In this document: positions 16,059-23,897 of the stretch, piece by piece
How positions within the stretch are numbered: the first letter of the stretch is position 1
Layout of the letters: every line of letters begins with the position of its first letter
Source of the DNA: Peptococcaceae bacterium UBA7702
GTDB lineage: Bacteria > Bacillota > Dehalobacteriia > UBA7702
Assembly: GCA_002482535.1 (NCBI GenBank)
Contig: DLGE01000001.1
Location: forward strand, 405,395 to 469,394
Direction of reading: 5' to 3'
DNA length: 64,000 bases
Notes under the pieces: generated by a model
The model's input: the letters and a program-made list of their open reading frames with translations, nothing else
The model's database searches: none
Told to the model about the DNA's origin: nothing
Program-made: the position numbers and the translations under genes

Positions 16059-16777
16059 AAATCAATTGTAAAGGGTTACATCATCAACAAATCAACGAGG
16101 CGATTTACGCCGCCAAGGATAGCGAGATCATCCTAAATGACTGTCTCGGCCAGCGTTTCATCGCCGCGGGGTTAGGAGGCAAAACCCTGAATATTTACGG
16201 CATTCCCGGCAATGCTCTCGGCTGTTACCTCGACGGTACGGTGATTCGCGTTCACGGCAACGGCCAGGACGCCATCGGCGGCACCATGAACGACGGCAGG
16301 ATCTTTATTCACGGTTCCTGTGGCGACGCCCCCGGATACGCCATGCGCGGCGGCAAGATCATGACCCGGGGGGACATTGGTTACCGCGGCGGGATTCATA
16401 TGAAAGAATATCAGGATAAGATTCCCGTTTTGATCGTCGGCGGCAATGCCGGCAGCTTCTTAGGGGAATACCAGGCCGGCGGCAGGATCATTGTTCTCGG
16501 TCTCGGCGTGGAAGAAAAACCCCGGGTGGGTTACTTTTGTGGCACGGGGCAGCACGGCGGCAAGATCTTTCTGCGGGGGGAAACCCTCACCGCCGACGTA
16601 CCCCGGCAGGTCACCGCGAAAAAAGCCACGACCGAGGATAAGGAAGAAATTCGCGGAGATCTGCTGGAGTTCTGCGCGGAATTCGGCGGCGACGCTGCGG
16701 AACTCCTAAAAGACACCTTCTTTGTTCTGACCCCAAATACGAAAAATCCCTATAAGCAGTTATATACCTCTCATTAA
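16055..16777 (+). CDS. Glutamate synthase GXGXG-domain subunit
   Basis: A 240-residue protein equal to the C-terminal beta-helix domain of GltB. It has repeated glycine motifs (GLGGKTLNIYGIPGNALG, GNGQDAIGG, GSCGDAPGYAMRGG, GGNAGSFLGEYQAGG). In the complete enzyme this domain is structural and lines the ammonia tunnel. It closes the operon; no clear terminator follows, but mscL has its own promoter. Confidence 0.92.
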   Translation: MKINCKGLHHQQINEAIYAAKDSEIILNDCLGQRFIAAGLGGKTLNIYGIPGNALGCYLDGTVIRVHGNGQDAIGGTMNDGRIFIHGSCGDAPGYAMRGGKIMTRGDIGYRGGIHMKEYQDKIPVLIVGGNAGSFLGEYQAGGRIIVLGLGVEEKPRVGYFCGTGQHGGKIFLRGETLTADVPRQVTAKKATTEDKEEIRGDLLEFCAEFGGDAAELLKDTFFVLTPNTKNPYKQLYTSH

Positions 16778-16785
16778 AAAGGGAC

Positions 16786-16814
16786 TTGCGTCACTTCTTG
16801 TCATACCTTATAAT
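16786..16814 (+). promoter_or_regulatory. Promoter of mscL
   Basis: TTGCGT, a 17-base spacer, and a perfect TATAAT at 16809-16814, 45 bases before the chosen ATG. Confidence 0.6.
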
Positions 16815-16859
16815 AATCTTGTCGAAAGAACCAAGGCTTAACAAGAGAGGTAAATGATT

Positions 16860-17261
16860 ATGGCAAAGAAAGGTTGGATCGCTGAATTCAAAGAATTCGC
16901 GTTAAAAGGCAATATCATCGATGTGGCCATCGGTATGGTCATCGGCGTTGCTTTCAGTGCGATCATCAATTCCCTGGTGAACGATATCATCATGCCATTG
17001 GTGGGCATCATCATCGGCAAAGTGGACTTTACTTCCCTCAGCATCAGCGTCGGTTCTGCCGAAGTGATGTACGGTTCCTTTATTCAGGCTTGTGTCAACT
17101 TCTTCTTGATTGCCCTGACGATTTTTCTTTGCATCAAAGGGGTAAATCAGGTGAGACGCAGATGGGAAAAGGAAAAAACCGCGGCGGCAGAGACGCCGGC
17201 CCCTGCTGAGGATATCGCCCTGCTTACGGAAATCAGAGATTTACTGAAAAAAGAAAAATAA
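16860..17261 (+). CDS. mscL: Large-conductance mechanosensitive channel
   Basis: A 133-residue channel that opens under membrane tension to release solutes after osmotic downshock. The N-terminal amphipathic helix and first membrane helix (EFKEFALKGNIIDVAIGMVIGVAFSAIINSLVNDIIMP) are the family signature. A second helix lies at about 72-95, and a charged C-terminal helix follows an Ala/Pro linker. I chose the ATG at 16860 because the GAGAGGT site sits at better spacing than for the ATG at 16854. Confidence 0.95.
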   Translation: MAKKGWIAEFKEFALKGNIIDVAIGMVIGVAFSAIINSLVNDIIMPLVGIIIGKVDFTSLSISVGSAEVMYGSFIQACVNFFLIALTIFLCIKGVNQVRRRWEKEKTAAAETPAPAEDIALLTEIRDLLKKEK

Positions 17262-17271
17262 ACACCGAACC

Positions 17272-17300
17272 TTGACTTTTTTCAACCCATCGTTTATAAT
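17272..17300 (+). promoter_or_regulatory. Strong promoter of a non-coding unit
   Basis: TTGACT, a 17-base spacer, and a perfect TATAAT (17295-17300), with no coding frame downstream before the terminator at 17512. Confidence 0.8.
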
Positions 17301-17306
17301 TTTATT

Positions 17307-17512
17307 GCATCCATTGTTTTTCGTGTGCATGGTGGTAATATGCTTGCGTAACGCTATCATAAAAATAATGCCGTTGCAACTTCATTTTTATATAGAAATC
17401 ACTGAAAAGGCTTTTTGATTTACCATAAAAAGCTGAAAATTTGTTTCTATCGTAAGTTGAGTTGTAGGCCAACATTTTCAGTTTGTAAAAAGGAGCTTTC
17501 TGCTCCTTTTTT
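17307..17512 (+). ncRNA. Candidate structured small RNA (about 205 nt, possibly 6S-like)
   Basis: A self-contained unit lies between mscL and the lipoprotein gene: strong promoter, about 180 bases without a plausible reading frame, and a strong terminator. The interior can fold into a rod: AATG (17367) with CATT (17473), CAACTT (17377-17382) with AAGTTG (17454-17459), ATAGAAA (17392-17398) with TTTCTAT (17444-17450), and an apical stem GGCTTTTT/AAAAAGCT (17409-17432). The length and long-range pairing recall 6S RNA, but I could not match a consensus, so the family is open. Confidence 0.5.
17487..17512 (+). terminator. Terminator of the small RNA unit
   Basis: AAAAAGGAGC pairs with GCTCCTTTTTT around a short loop, with a T run. 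Confidence 0.9.
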
Positions 17513-17625
17513 GTTTTTCAAAAGAAGAGAAGGATTTGCCCCTAAATTCTACATAATACCCATATGATGTCCAAATCATTGAAAAATCGTAAGGTGAAAG
17601 TTTTCATCACATTGAGGTGCTGACA

Positions 17626-18333
17626 ATGAAAAAAATAATATGGGCTGTGTTCGTTCTTTGTGTTATAACAATGGTGCCCGGCTGCGGGTCGGAGGACAGT
17701 GCTTCCACGACACCGGCAAAAACGGCGGCTGAGGTTTTGGTGCCGCCGGCGCCCCTTGAAGGAGAAAAGGTGGCGGAAATCGGCGGTTGCGATTATCTTT
17801 ATGATCAGCAGTACGCGTTTCAGTTTCTCTATGAATATTACCCTGAAAAACCAACGGAAGACAATATCTACGATTTGGTGATGTATGAGCTCTTTGCCCT
17901 GGAAGGGCGGGATTTGGAGCTTTCTTTCTGGGAGAAGCCCGCTGATATACTTCAACACAGGCAGGATACGATCGAATGTTTTGATCAAATATTCAATGGT
18001 ATGAAGAACACGTTAGAGGAAGAAGGCGACGGACTTTCCGGAGAAGAAAAGAAAGAACTGCAAGAGAAGATTACATCCGTTAAGGAAAAAAGAGATCAAT
18101 ATGAGTCTGTTTTGAACTCAATTTTAGAAGAGGAGCAGCTCAGTGAGGAAGAGTTCTGGCAAAACCAACAGCCATACATTGAAAAATATCTGTACACCCA
18201 AGCCTATCTGTTTAATTTACAGGATGAATTTGAAGCGGAAAACGGCAAAGTAAACGAAGAAAATCAAAAGGCCTTTATGAAATATCTGAAAAAGGATGAA
18301 AAGGATTTGCGGGAAAAGTATCACGTAGAATGA
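17626..18333 (+). CDS. Hypothetical lipoprotein
   Basis: A 235-residue exported lipoprotein. A signal peptide (MKKIIWAVFVLCVITMVPGC) ends in a lipobox-like PGC, with Cys20 as the lipidated residue. The mature part is acidic and mostly helical, with a long Glu/Lys-rich coiled-coil-like segment at about 105-160. It faintly resembles SurA-type N-terminal domains, but no prolyl-isomerase domain follows. I preferred the ATG at 17626, with GAGGTG six bases before it, over a GTG at 17617. Function unknown. Confidence 0.7.
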   Translation: MKKIIWAVFVLCVITMVPGCGSEDSASTTPAKTAAEVLVPPAPLEGEKVAEIGGCDYLYDQQYAFQFLYEYYPEKPTEDNIYDLVMYELFALEGRDLELSFWEKPADILQHRQDTIECFDQIFNGMKNTLEEEGDGLSGEEKKELQEKITSVKEKRDQYESVLNSILEEEQLSEEEFWQNQQPYIEKYLYTQAYLFNLQDEFEAENGKVNEENQKAFMKYLKKDEKDLREKYHVE

Positions 18334-18373
18334 ACAAAGAAAAATAACAGGAACATTACAATATAAATGAAAT

Positions 18374-18414
18374 AAAATGCCTGTTCGGCAATGAAAGCGC
18401 CGGGCAGGCATTTT
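18374..18414 (+). terminator. Terminator after the lipoprotein gene
   Basis: AAAATGCCTG pairs with CAGGCATTTT, with an extra inner GGC/GCC stem. Confidence 0.8.
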
Positions 18415-18430
18415 GATTTGTCGATTTTGA

Positions 18431-18459
18431 TTGTAATGAATCTACGTATCGTTTATAAT
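18431..18459 (+). promoter_or_regulatory. Promoter of the YcxB-like gene
   Basis: TTGTAA (18431), a 17-base spacer, and TATAAT (18454-18459). Confidence 0.65.
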
Positions 18460-18494
18460 ATTTCCATGAATTCACGTTAAAAGAGGTACGTATC

Positions 18495-19040
18495 ATGGAG
18501 CTGAAAGCCACGACAGTTTACGATGAAAAAATCTTAAAAGACTTCATTTGTTTTTCCCTCTTTAGAGGAAAGCGCTTTAAAACCAGGCGTGTCGCCTATG
18601 CGGTCATTCTGCCCATCCTCATTGCAGCCCTTGCCTTTGATTTAATCCTTTCTTTCCTCTGGCAGATTTCCGATCTACGTTGGCTGATCGTTCTGATGCT
18701 GGTGCTTTTGATCTCCTTCGGAGTTTTGATCTTTTTCATCGTGCCGGCGTCGATGGGCAAATCCTCCCGCAAACTGCTGGGGACAAGGATCAGCTATATC
18801 TTCCGGGATGACCAATTCTTCATGGAAGCGGAAAACCTCGATCTTCGTAATCAGAGTGTAATCCGATACGCCATTCTCCATCGCGTGTACGAGACCAAAG
18901 ACTATCTCTATATTTTTCCGAATCGAAGTTTCTCCTACATTCTTGACTTGCACGCCATCGGTATGAACAATGTGCAAGCACTGCGGGAAACCATTTCCGC
19001 TCACTTGCCGCCCAAGAAATACGTGATTTGTAAGGAATAA
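18495..19040 (+). CDS. YcxB-like membrane protein
   Basis: A 181-residue protein with two membrane helices (about 35-57 and 62-86) and a C-terminal soluble domain of the YcxB-like type (SYIFRDDQFFMEAENLDLRNQSVIRYAILHRVYETKDYLYIFPN). The family has no known function. The start has GAGGTAC upstream. It stands alone, convergent with the glycosylase gene. Confidence 0.7.
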   Translation: MELKATTVYDEKILKDFICFSLFRGKRFKTRRVAYAVILPILIAALAFDLILSFLWQISDLRWLIVLMLVLLISFGVLIFFIVPASMGKSSRKLLGTRISYIFRDDQFFMEAENLDLRNQSVIRYAILHRVYETKDYLYIFPNRSFSYILDLHAIGMNNVQALRETISAHLPPKKYVICKE

Positions 19041-19051
19041 TACGACACATG

Positions 19052-19094
19052 AAAAAAGCCGATTTCCGATTTTTTATCGGGAACAGGCTTTTTT
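19052..19094 (+). terminator. Bidirectional terminator
   Basis: AAAAAAGCC pairs with GGCTTTTTT, with inner GAT/ATC pairing, between convergent genes. Confidence 0.8.
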
Positions 19095-19120
19095 CGAGGA
19101 TTCTTATAGGGAAGCGTCTT

Positions 19121-19612
19121 TTAAGGAGCGATCACCCGCCATGCGTCAATCAGTTTGGGTAGCGTATAGACCGCGTTGGCCGGGCTGGTGGAGGGCAGGT
19201 AAACGCCGGTGATGCCGGTGTGCTTTGCCAGATATTGATCATATAAGGCTTGGGCTTTTCTGCCGTTACAAAAGATTTTTTTGATTTTCGTTTCCTTTAA
19301 CAGCGGCATGATGTCGTTCACCGCGGGGTTTTGGATGGAACTGTCGGCGGAACGACTGATTTCGCAGGCTGTCAAAACATCCCATAAAGCGATATGATGC
19401 TTTAAAAGAAACAATTTCTTTTCTTCAATATCAATGGGGCAATCGCCGTCAAAAACGTGAGCCAACACCGGCCAAAAGCGGTTTTGCGGGTGGCCGTAAT
19501 AAAAGCGGTTTTCCCTCGATTTCACCGAGGGAAAGGTACCTAATATCAAAATTTCTGCCTCTTGGTCGAAAACAGGGGGGAAGGGATGGATTTTTCTTTC
19601 GCGTATCATCAT
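19121..19612 (-). CDS. DNA-deoxyinosine (hypoxanthine) glycosylase, uracil-DNA glycosylase superfamily
   Basis: A 163-residue base-excision repair enzyme. The pattern IHPFPPVFDQEAEILILGTFPSVKSRE, then FYYGHPQNRFWPVLA and YLPSTSPAN, matches the small glycosylase family annotated as hypoxanthine- or deoxyinosine-DNA glycosylase (uracil-DNA glycosylase family 6). It would remove deaminated adenine from DNA. Two adjacent ATG codons (19612, 19609) follow GAGGTG; the second has the better spacing. Confidence 0.85.
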   Translation of the reverse strand: MMIRERKIHPFPPVFDQEAEILILGTFPSVKSRENRFYYGHPQNRFWPVLAHVFDGDCPIDIEEKKLFLLKHHIALWDVLTACEISRSADSSIQNPAVNDIMPLLKETKIKKIFCNGRKAQALYDQYLAKHTGITGVYLPSTSPANAVYTLPKLIDAWRVIAP

Positions 19613-19662
19613 GCACCTCGTGTTTTATTTTAGAGCCGCCGCCATCTTTTGCCAAATTATGC

Positions 19663-19691
19663 TTGAAACCTCTTATCGGGTATCATATAAT
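19663..19691 (+). promoter_or_regulatory. Promoter of the alpha/beta hydrolase gene
   Basis: TTGAAA, a 17-base spacer, and a perfect TATAAT (19686-19691), 18 bases before the first ATG. Confidence 0.75.
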
Positions 19692-19708
19692 AATAACACA
19701 GAGGTGTT

Positions 19709-20755
19709 ATGATGATCAAAGAAGAAATTACATTTCCCAGTAGTGAAGCGGGAGAAACCATATTCGGCGAGATTTTTTTACCCTACGGAGAAGTCAAAGG
19801 CATTGTTCAGTTTGCCCACGGTATGTGTGATTACGGCAGCCGTTACGGGCATCTGTTCAAAGAACTGACGGATCACGGTTACGTCGCGGCTTATGCCGAT
19901 CATCTGGGGCACGGCCATTCCGTGGCCGATCCGGAGGATCTCGGCTATTTTTCTGCCCGGGACGGCCATAAAAAGATCGCCGCGGACTTCAATACGTTTT
20001 ATGAGCTTCTTGATGAAAAATTTCCCAACGAGAAGCATTATATCATGGGACACAGTATGGGTTCTTTTGTGGTTCGCTACTTTATGGGTGAATACCGTCA
20101 CGAGAATATGGCCGGGGCGATTCTGATGGGTACCTGCGGATTTAATCCTCTGGCCGGTGTCGGCGCCGCCATGGCGGCGGTGATTGCTCTCATCAAAGGC
20201 GGCTATTACCGCTCCACCTTTTTGGAAAACCTGGCCTTTGGCAAATACAACAAACGCATTGAGGAACCCGTTTCTTTTTGGGATTGGCTCAGCCGGGACG
20301 AGGCTGCTGTGGAGGGCTTCGATACCGACGATCTGAGAAACCGTACCTTTACGGCGGCGGGCTTTAAAGATCTCTTTACTTTCGTCAATATCGTTAATTC
20401 CCGTTCTTTCATCGAGGAAACCCCAAGAGAACTGCCGATTTTGATCCTGTCCGGAGAAGAGGACCCCTTGGGCGAATACGGCAAGGGCATCCGCAAGCTG
20501 GAAGGCATTTTAGAAGCTCTGGACTTTTCCGATGTGACGGTAAAACTCTTTCCCGAAGCCCGTCATGAGCTTTGTCACGAACTCAACTGTTATGAAGTCT
20601 TCGATACGATTCTTTTATGGCTGAGCCAACACGCCAATACTGAAGTTTGTTTAACCTTCCCCGCAGAACTGGAAGATCCCTTTGAGGATGATTTCCCCGA
20701 TGATGAAGATAAAGAGATCGACACCGAAGAAGACGAAAAAACACAGCGCCGATAA
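19709..20755 (+). CDS. Alpha/beta hydrolase, monoacylglycerol-lipase-like
   Basis: A 348-residue serine hydrolase of the S33/monoglyceride-lipase group. The oxyanion region HGMCDYGSRYGHLF, the lid-side motif DHLGHGHS, the nucleophile elbow GHSMGS (Ser about 114), a late Asp in SGEEDPLGEYGKG and the catalytic His in ARHELCHE are all visible. It lacks a signal peptide and so is cytoplasmic. The last 40 residues are strongly acidic (DDFPDDEDKEIDTEEDE) and unusual for the family. The natural substrate is not evident. Two adjacent ATG codons follow GAGGTGTT. Confidence 0.85.
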   Translation: MMIKEEITFPSSEAGETIFGEIFLPYGEVKGIVQFAHGMCDYGSRYGHLFKELTDHGYVAAYADHLGHGHSVADPEDLGYFSARDGHKKIAADFNTFYELLDEKFPNEKHYIMGHSMGSFVVRYFMGEYRHENMAGAILMGTCGFNPLAGVGAAMAAVIALIKGGYYRSTFLENLAFGKYNKRIEEPVSFWDWLSRDEAAVEGFDTDDLRNRTFTAAGFKDLFTFVNIVNSRSFIEETPRELPILILSGEEDPLGEYGKGIRKLEGILEALDFSDVTVKLFPEARHELCHELNCYEVFDTILLWLSQHANTEVCLTFPAELEDPFEDDFPDDEDKEIDTEEDEKTQRR

Positions 20756-20796
20756 ACAGAAAGGGAAGTCTTCCCGCGTTAACTTTTTAAAAAACA

Positions 20797-20843
20797 CTCC
20801 CCCTACCGCAGGTACCTTAATATGCTGCGGTGGGGGGATTTTT
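20797..20843 (+). terminator. Terminator after the hydrolase gene
   Basis: TCCCCCTACCGCA pairs with TGCGGTGGGGGGA, followed by TTTTTAC. Confidence 0.85.
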
Positions 20844-20911
20844 ACGCTGTTTTGCTTACTGTGTTATTTCGTTTATTATAGCTCTCGTTCCCGAAAACGT
20901 CAAAGCAAAAG

Positions 20912-20938
20912 AAAAAACCCCTAAATAGATAGGGGCTT
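20912..20938 (-). terminator. Terminator of the glutamine synthetase gene
   Basis: On the minus strand, AGCCCCT pairs with AGGGGTT, followed by TTTTTTC. It lies 110 bases beyond the glnN stop. Confidence 0.7.
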
Positions 20939-21047
20939 CATTGAAAGCAGAATACTGTCGTCAATGCAAACGAAAAAGTACTATGAACAAACTATAACAG
21001 AAAAGCATTTCTGTCTTAGTAGCAAAGGAAGTATGTTCCTCTTAGGA

Positions 21048-23141
21048 TCAGACGTTAAAGAGGAGATCCGTATAATCGGGAATGGGCCAGAAGCTCTTAT
21101 CGACGATCACTTCCAGGGCGTCGGCGGTGGCTCTCAAACCGTTCATTGCCGGGATCACTGCGGTGGTACAGGTCTTGGCGGCTGTTTCAGAATCTTTGGC
21201 GCCGTCCTTTTCGGTGACGGCTTTTTCCAAGGCGGCGATATCGGCGAACATTTTTTCACTCAAAGAAACGAGTTTCCCGGCAAAGGCCTCTTCCTCCTTT
21301 AGCACCAAACCGGGCATCAGGGTTTTCTTTTCATTGAGGCCTTTGAATACGGTTTTTTCAAAGCGGAGCACCGCGGGAAGAATCTGTTCTTTGGCCATGT
21401 GCAGCATGGTCAGGGCTTCAATATTGATGGCCTTAATGTAGTTATCCAACATGACTTCATAACGGGAAATCACTTCTTCCTTCGTCAGGATTCCGTGTTT
21501 TGTCATGAGATGGATGGATTTTTCGCTCACGTACTGTTTCAGTGCCGTGGGCGTATCTTTTCGGTTGCTCAAACCGCGTTTTTCGGCTTCGGCAACCCAT
21601 TCGGCCGCGTAGTTGTTGCCGTTGAAGATGATGCGGTTATGTTTTGCCACGGTATCGGCGATATAAGTGGCGGCGGCAGTTTCGATATCCGGGGATTTTT
21701 CCAAAAGTAAAGCGGCTTCGCTCAGGGTCTCGGCGACCATGGTGTTTAAGATGCAGTTGATGTCGGAAATTGACATCGCGGCGCCGGGCATTCTGAATTC
21801 AAATTTATTGCCGGTGAAGGCAAAGGGAGACGTACGGTTTCTGTCGGTGTTGTCTTTGTTTAAGGTCGGCAGGGAAGGGACGCCGCTGTTCCAGATCTCG
21901 GCGGCAGCCGCTTCAGAGATGCTCCCCGCCACGGCGTCGTTAAGTTCTTTGGCGAGGAATTCACCGAGGAAAACGGAGATGATGGCCGGCGGCGCTTCGT
22001 TTGCCCCGAGGCGGTGATCGTTGCCGGCGGAAGCGACGCTCAGCCGCAAGAGATCACTGTATTCGTCGATGGCTTTCAGCACAGCGCAGAGGATCACCAG
22101 GAACTGTTTGTTGTTTTTCGGATCCTTACCGGGATCGAGGAGGTTTTCCCCGGTATCCGTCGCCATGGACCAGTTGTTATGCTTCCCGGAGCCGTTGATG
22201 CCGGCAAAGGGCTTTTCATGGAGCAGACAGGAAAGCTGATGCTTTCTGGCGGTTTTCTTTAGGATGATCATTGCCAGCTGATTCTGGTCGGCGGCAAGAT
22301 TTGCCGTGGTGTAAATCGGTGCAAATTCATGCTGGGCGGGAGCCACTTCGTTGTGTTTGGTGGAACTGTAGATGCCAAGGCTCCAGAGTTGTTCGTCAAC
22401 ATCCTGCATGAAAGCGGATACTCTGTCTTTGATGGTGCCAAAATAATGATCGTCAAGTTCCTGTCCTTTGGGGGCTGCGGCGCCGAAAAGGGTACGTCCC
22501 GCAAGCATCAGGTCTTTTCGTTTGATGTAATCACCGCGGTCCACAAGAAAATATTCCTGTTCCGGGCCGACGTTGACCAGGACTCTTTTGGCGGGATTGT
22601 CAAAGCACTTTAAAACCCGAAGGGCCTCTTTGTTCAGGGCTTCCATGGAGCGGAGCAGCGGCGTCTTTTTATCCAGGACTTCGCCGGTGTAGGAACAAAA
22701 GGCCGTGGGGATATAGAGGGTGTTGTCGTTTACAAAGGCATAGGATGTGGGATCCCAGGCGGTGTAACCCCTGGCTTCAAAGGTGGCGCGCAAGCCTCCC
22801 GAAGGGAAACTGGAGGCGTCGGGTTCCCCCATGATCAGGGATTTTCCGGAAAATTCCATCAGCGCTTTGCCATCGGCGGTGGGGGAAAGGAAAGAATCGT
22901 GTTTTTCGGCGGTGATGCCGGTCAACGGCTGGAACCAATGGGTATAGTGGGTGGCGCCCTTTTCCACGGCCCAATCCTTCATGGCGTTTGCCACGATTTG
23001 GGCGATTTCGGAATCAAGGGAAAGCCCTTTTTCCATGGTTTCCTTTAAAGAACGATAGGTGTCCTTGGGCAGGCGTTCTTTCATCACGGCCTCATTGAAA
23101 ACATTGCAGCCGAACATTTCACTTACTTTACATTTACTCAT
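21048..23141 (-). CDS. glnN: Type III glutamine synthetase
   Basis: A 697-residue glutamine synthetase of the GSIII class (about 700 residues, distinct from the 450-residue GSI). Class features are the N-terminal SEMFGCNVFNEAVMKERLPKDTY, HWFQPLTGITAEKHDSF, the glutamate-binding GPEQEYFLVD, and the active-site region GINGSGKHNNWS. It makes glutamine from glutamate, ammonia and ATP. It has its own promoter, a leader with a terminator hairpin directly before the AGGAGG site, and lies divergent from an ANTAR-domain regulator, so antitermination control by nitrogen status is likely. Confidence 0.95.
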   Translation of the reverse strand: MSKCKVSEMFGCNVFNEAVMKERLPKDTYRSLKETMEKGLSLDSEIAQIVANAMKDWAVEKGATHYTHWFQPLTGITAEKHDSFLSPTADGKALMEFSGKSLIMGEPDASSFPSGGLRATFEARGYTAWDPTSYAFVNDNTLYIPTAFCSYTGEVLDKKTPLLRSMEALNKEALRVLKCFDNPAKRVLVNVGPEQEYFLVDRGDYIKRKDLMLAGRTLFGAAAPKGQELDDHYFGTIKDRVSAFMQDVDEQLWSLGIYSSTKHNEVAPAQHEFAPIYTTANLAADQNQLAMIILKKTARKHQLSCLLHEKPFAGINGSGKHNNWSMATDTGENLLDPGKDPKNNKQFLVILCAVLKAIDEYSDLLRLSVASAGNDHRLGANEAPPAIISVFLGEFLAKELNDAVAGSISEAAAAEIWNSGVPSLPTLNKDNTDRNRTSPFAFTGNKFEFRMPGAAMSISDINCILNTMVAETLSEAALLLEKSPDIETAAATYIADTVAKHNRIIFNGNNYAAEWVAEAEKRGLSNRKDTPTALKQYVSEKSIHLMTKHGILTKEEVISRYEVMLDNYIKAINIEALTMLHMAKEQILPAVLRFEKTVFKGLNEKKTLMPGLVLKEEEAFAGKLVSLSEKMFADIAALEKAVTEKDGAKDSETAAKTCTTAVIPAMNGLRATADALEVIVDKSFWPIPDYTDLLFNV

Positions 23142-23160
23142 TTTATAACCTCCTGAAAAT

Positions 23161-23215
23161 AAAAAAAGAAGCCGTAAATTTATCCGAAAATTTACAGCTT
23201 CATCGCTCTTATGAA
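23161..23215 (-). promoter_or_regulatory. Attenuator in the glnN leader
   Basis: Reading the minus strand, a short stem TTCAT/ATGAA (23211-23215 with 23199-23203) encloses AGAGCG. It is followed by a 14-bp hairpin (23168-23201) with loop TCGGAT and a run of seven T, placed directly before the ribosome site. The two stems overlap by three bases, so they compete. The string AGAGCGATG matches AGAGCAATG in the glutamate synthase leader, at almost the same distance from the -10 box (18 versus 19 bases). Confidence 0.7.
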
Positions 23216-23227
23216 ATTGATAGTAGA

Positions 23228-23255
23228 ATTATAACAGAAAAATAGAAAATTGCAA
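23228..23255 (-). promoter_or_regulatory. Promoter of glnN
   Basis: On the minus strand, TTGCAA (23250-23255), a 16-base spacer, and a perfect TATAAT (23228-23233). Confidence 0.7.
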
Positions 23256-23313
23256 TAGTTTTTCTGAAAAAAATGGTGTATAATGAAAAATAGTTTTGGA
23301 AGAGGGTGCGCGA

Positions 23314-23886
23314 TTGGAAAAAATATTGATCGTATCCGGTGAAGCCGGAGCGCAACAATTAAAGGATATTTTGACCGGGGCCGGTTTTACCGCGCCTAAA
23401 ATCGTATCTTCCGCATCAGAAGTCCGGCAGATGGCACTGAAGGCCGACTTTGATCTGATCCTGATCAACATGCCCCTGCGGGATGAAACCGGGAAAGAGC
23501 TCGCTTTTGATTTGGCGGATGATACCAATTCCGCCGTGCTCACCTTGGTCGCCAACGGCAGGGAAGAGATCATCGGCTCCTTTGGCCGGAATAAGGGAAT
23601 TCAGATGATCACCAAGCCCGTCAACAGAAAGCAATTCCTTGATTCCGTTTCCTTTATGCTCAGCTCCCGCCGTAAGTTAAAGAAGGTCCTGCAAAAGAAT
23701 GCGGAATTAACAAAAGCCCTCGCAGATATGAAGGCGGTATCAAAGGCAAAATGTCTGCTGATTGCCAACAGTCAGCTAACGGAAGCCGAGGCCCATCGCT
23801 ATATCGAAAAACAGGCGATGGATCAGCAGCTGACCAAGGGGCAGATCGCCGAAAGAATCATCGCCGCCGACGGAATCATTTCATAG
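23314..23886 (+). CDS. ANTAR-domain response-regulator-like antiterminator (NitR-like)
   Basis: A 190-residue RNA-binding regulator. Residues 1-120 form a receiver-like domain, but the phospho-accepting Asp is replaced (DLILINMPL, where Asp is expected at the Asn) and the N-terminal acidic pair is absent (ILIVSGE), so it is a pseudo-receiver. A coiled segment leads to a C-terminal ANTAR domain (SQLTEAEAHRYIEKQAMDQQLTKGQIAERII). I chose the TTG at 23314, with AGAGGG seven bases upstream. It is divergent from glnN and heads an operon of glutamine-using enzymes. By analogy with clostridial NitR it probably prevents termination in nitrogen-assimilation leaders. Confidence 0.83.
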   Translation: MEKILIVSGEAGAQQLKDILTGAGFTAPKIVSSASEVRQMALKADFDLILINMPLRDETGKELAFDLADDTNSAVLTLVANGREEIIGSFGRNKGIQMITKPVNRKQFLDSVSFMLSSRRKLKKVLQKNAELTKALADMKAVSKAKCLLIANSQLTEAEAHRYIEKQAMDQQLTKGQIAERIIAADGIIS

Positions 23887-23897
23887 GAGGCGTTTTT

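Noticed and set aside
20682..20924. 80-codon plus-strand frame overlapping the hydrolase end
   Set aside because: It overlaps the hydrolase in another frame, runs through a strong terminator hairpin and has no ribosome site.
23751..23897. Longer N-terminus for the HD protein
   Set aside because: It would overlap the ANTAR gene almost completely; the TTG at 23898 has a good ribosome site and matches homologues.
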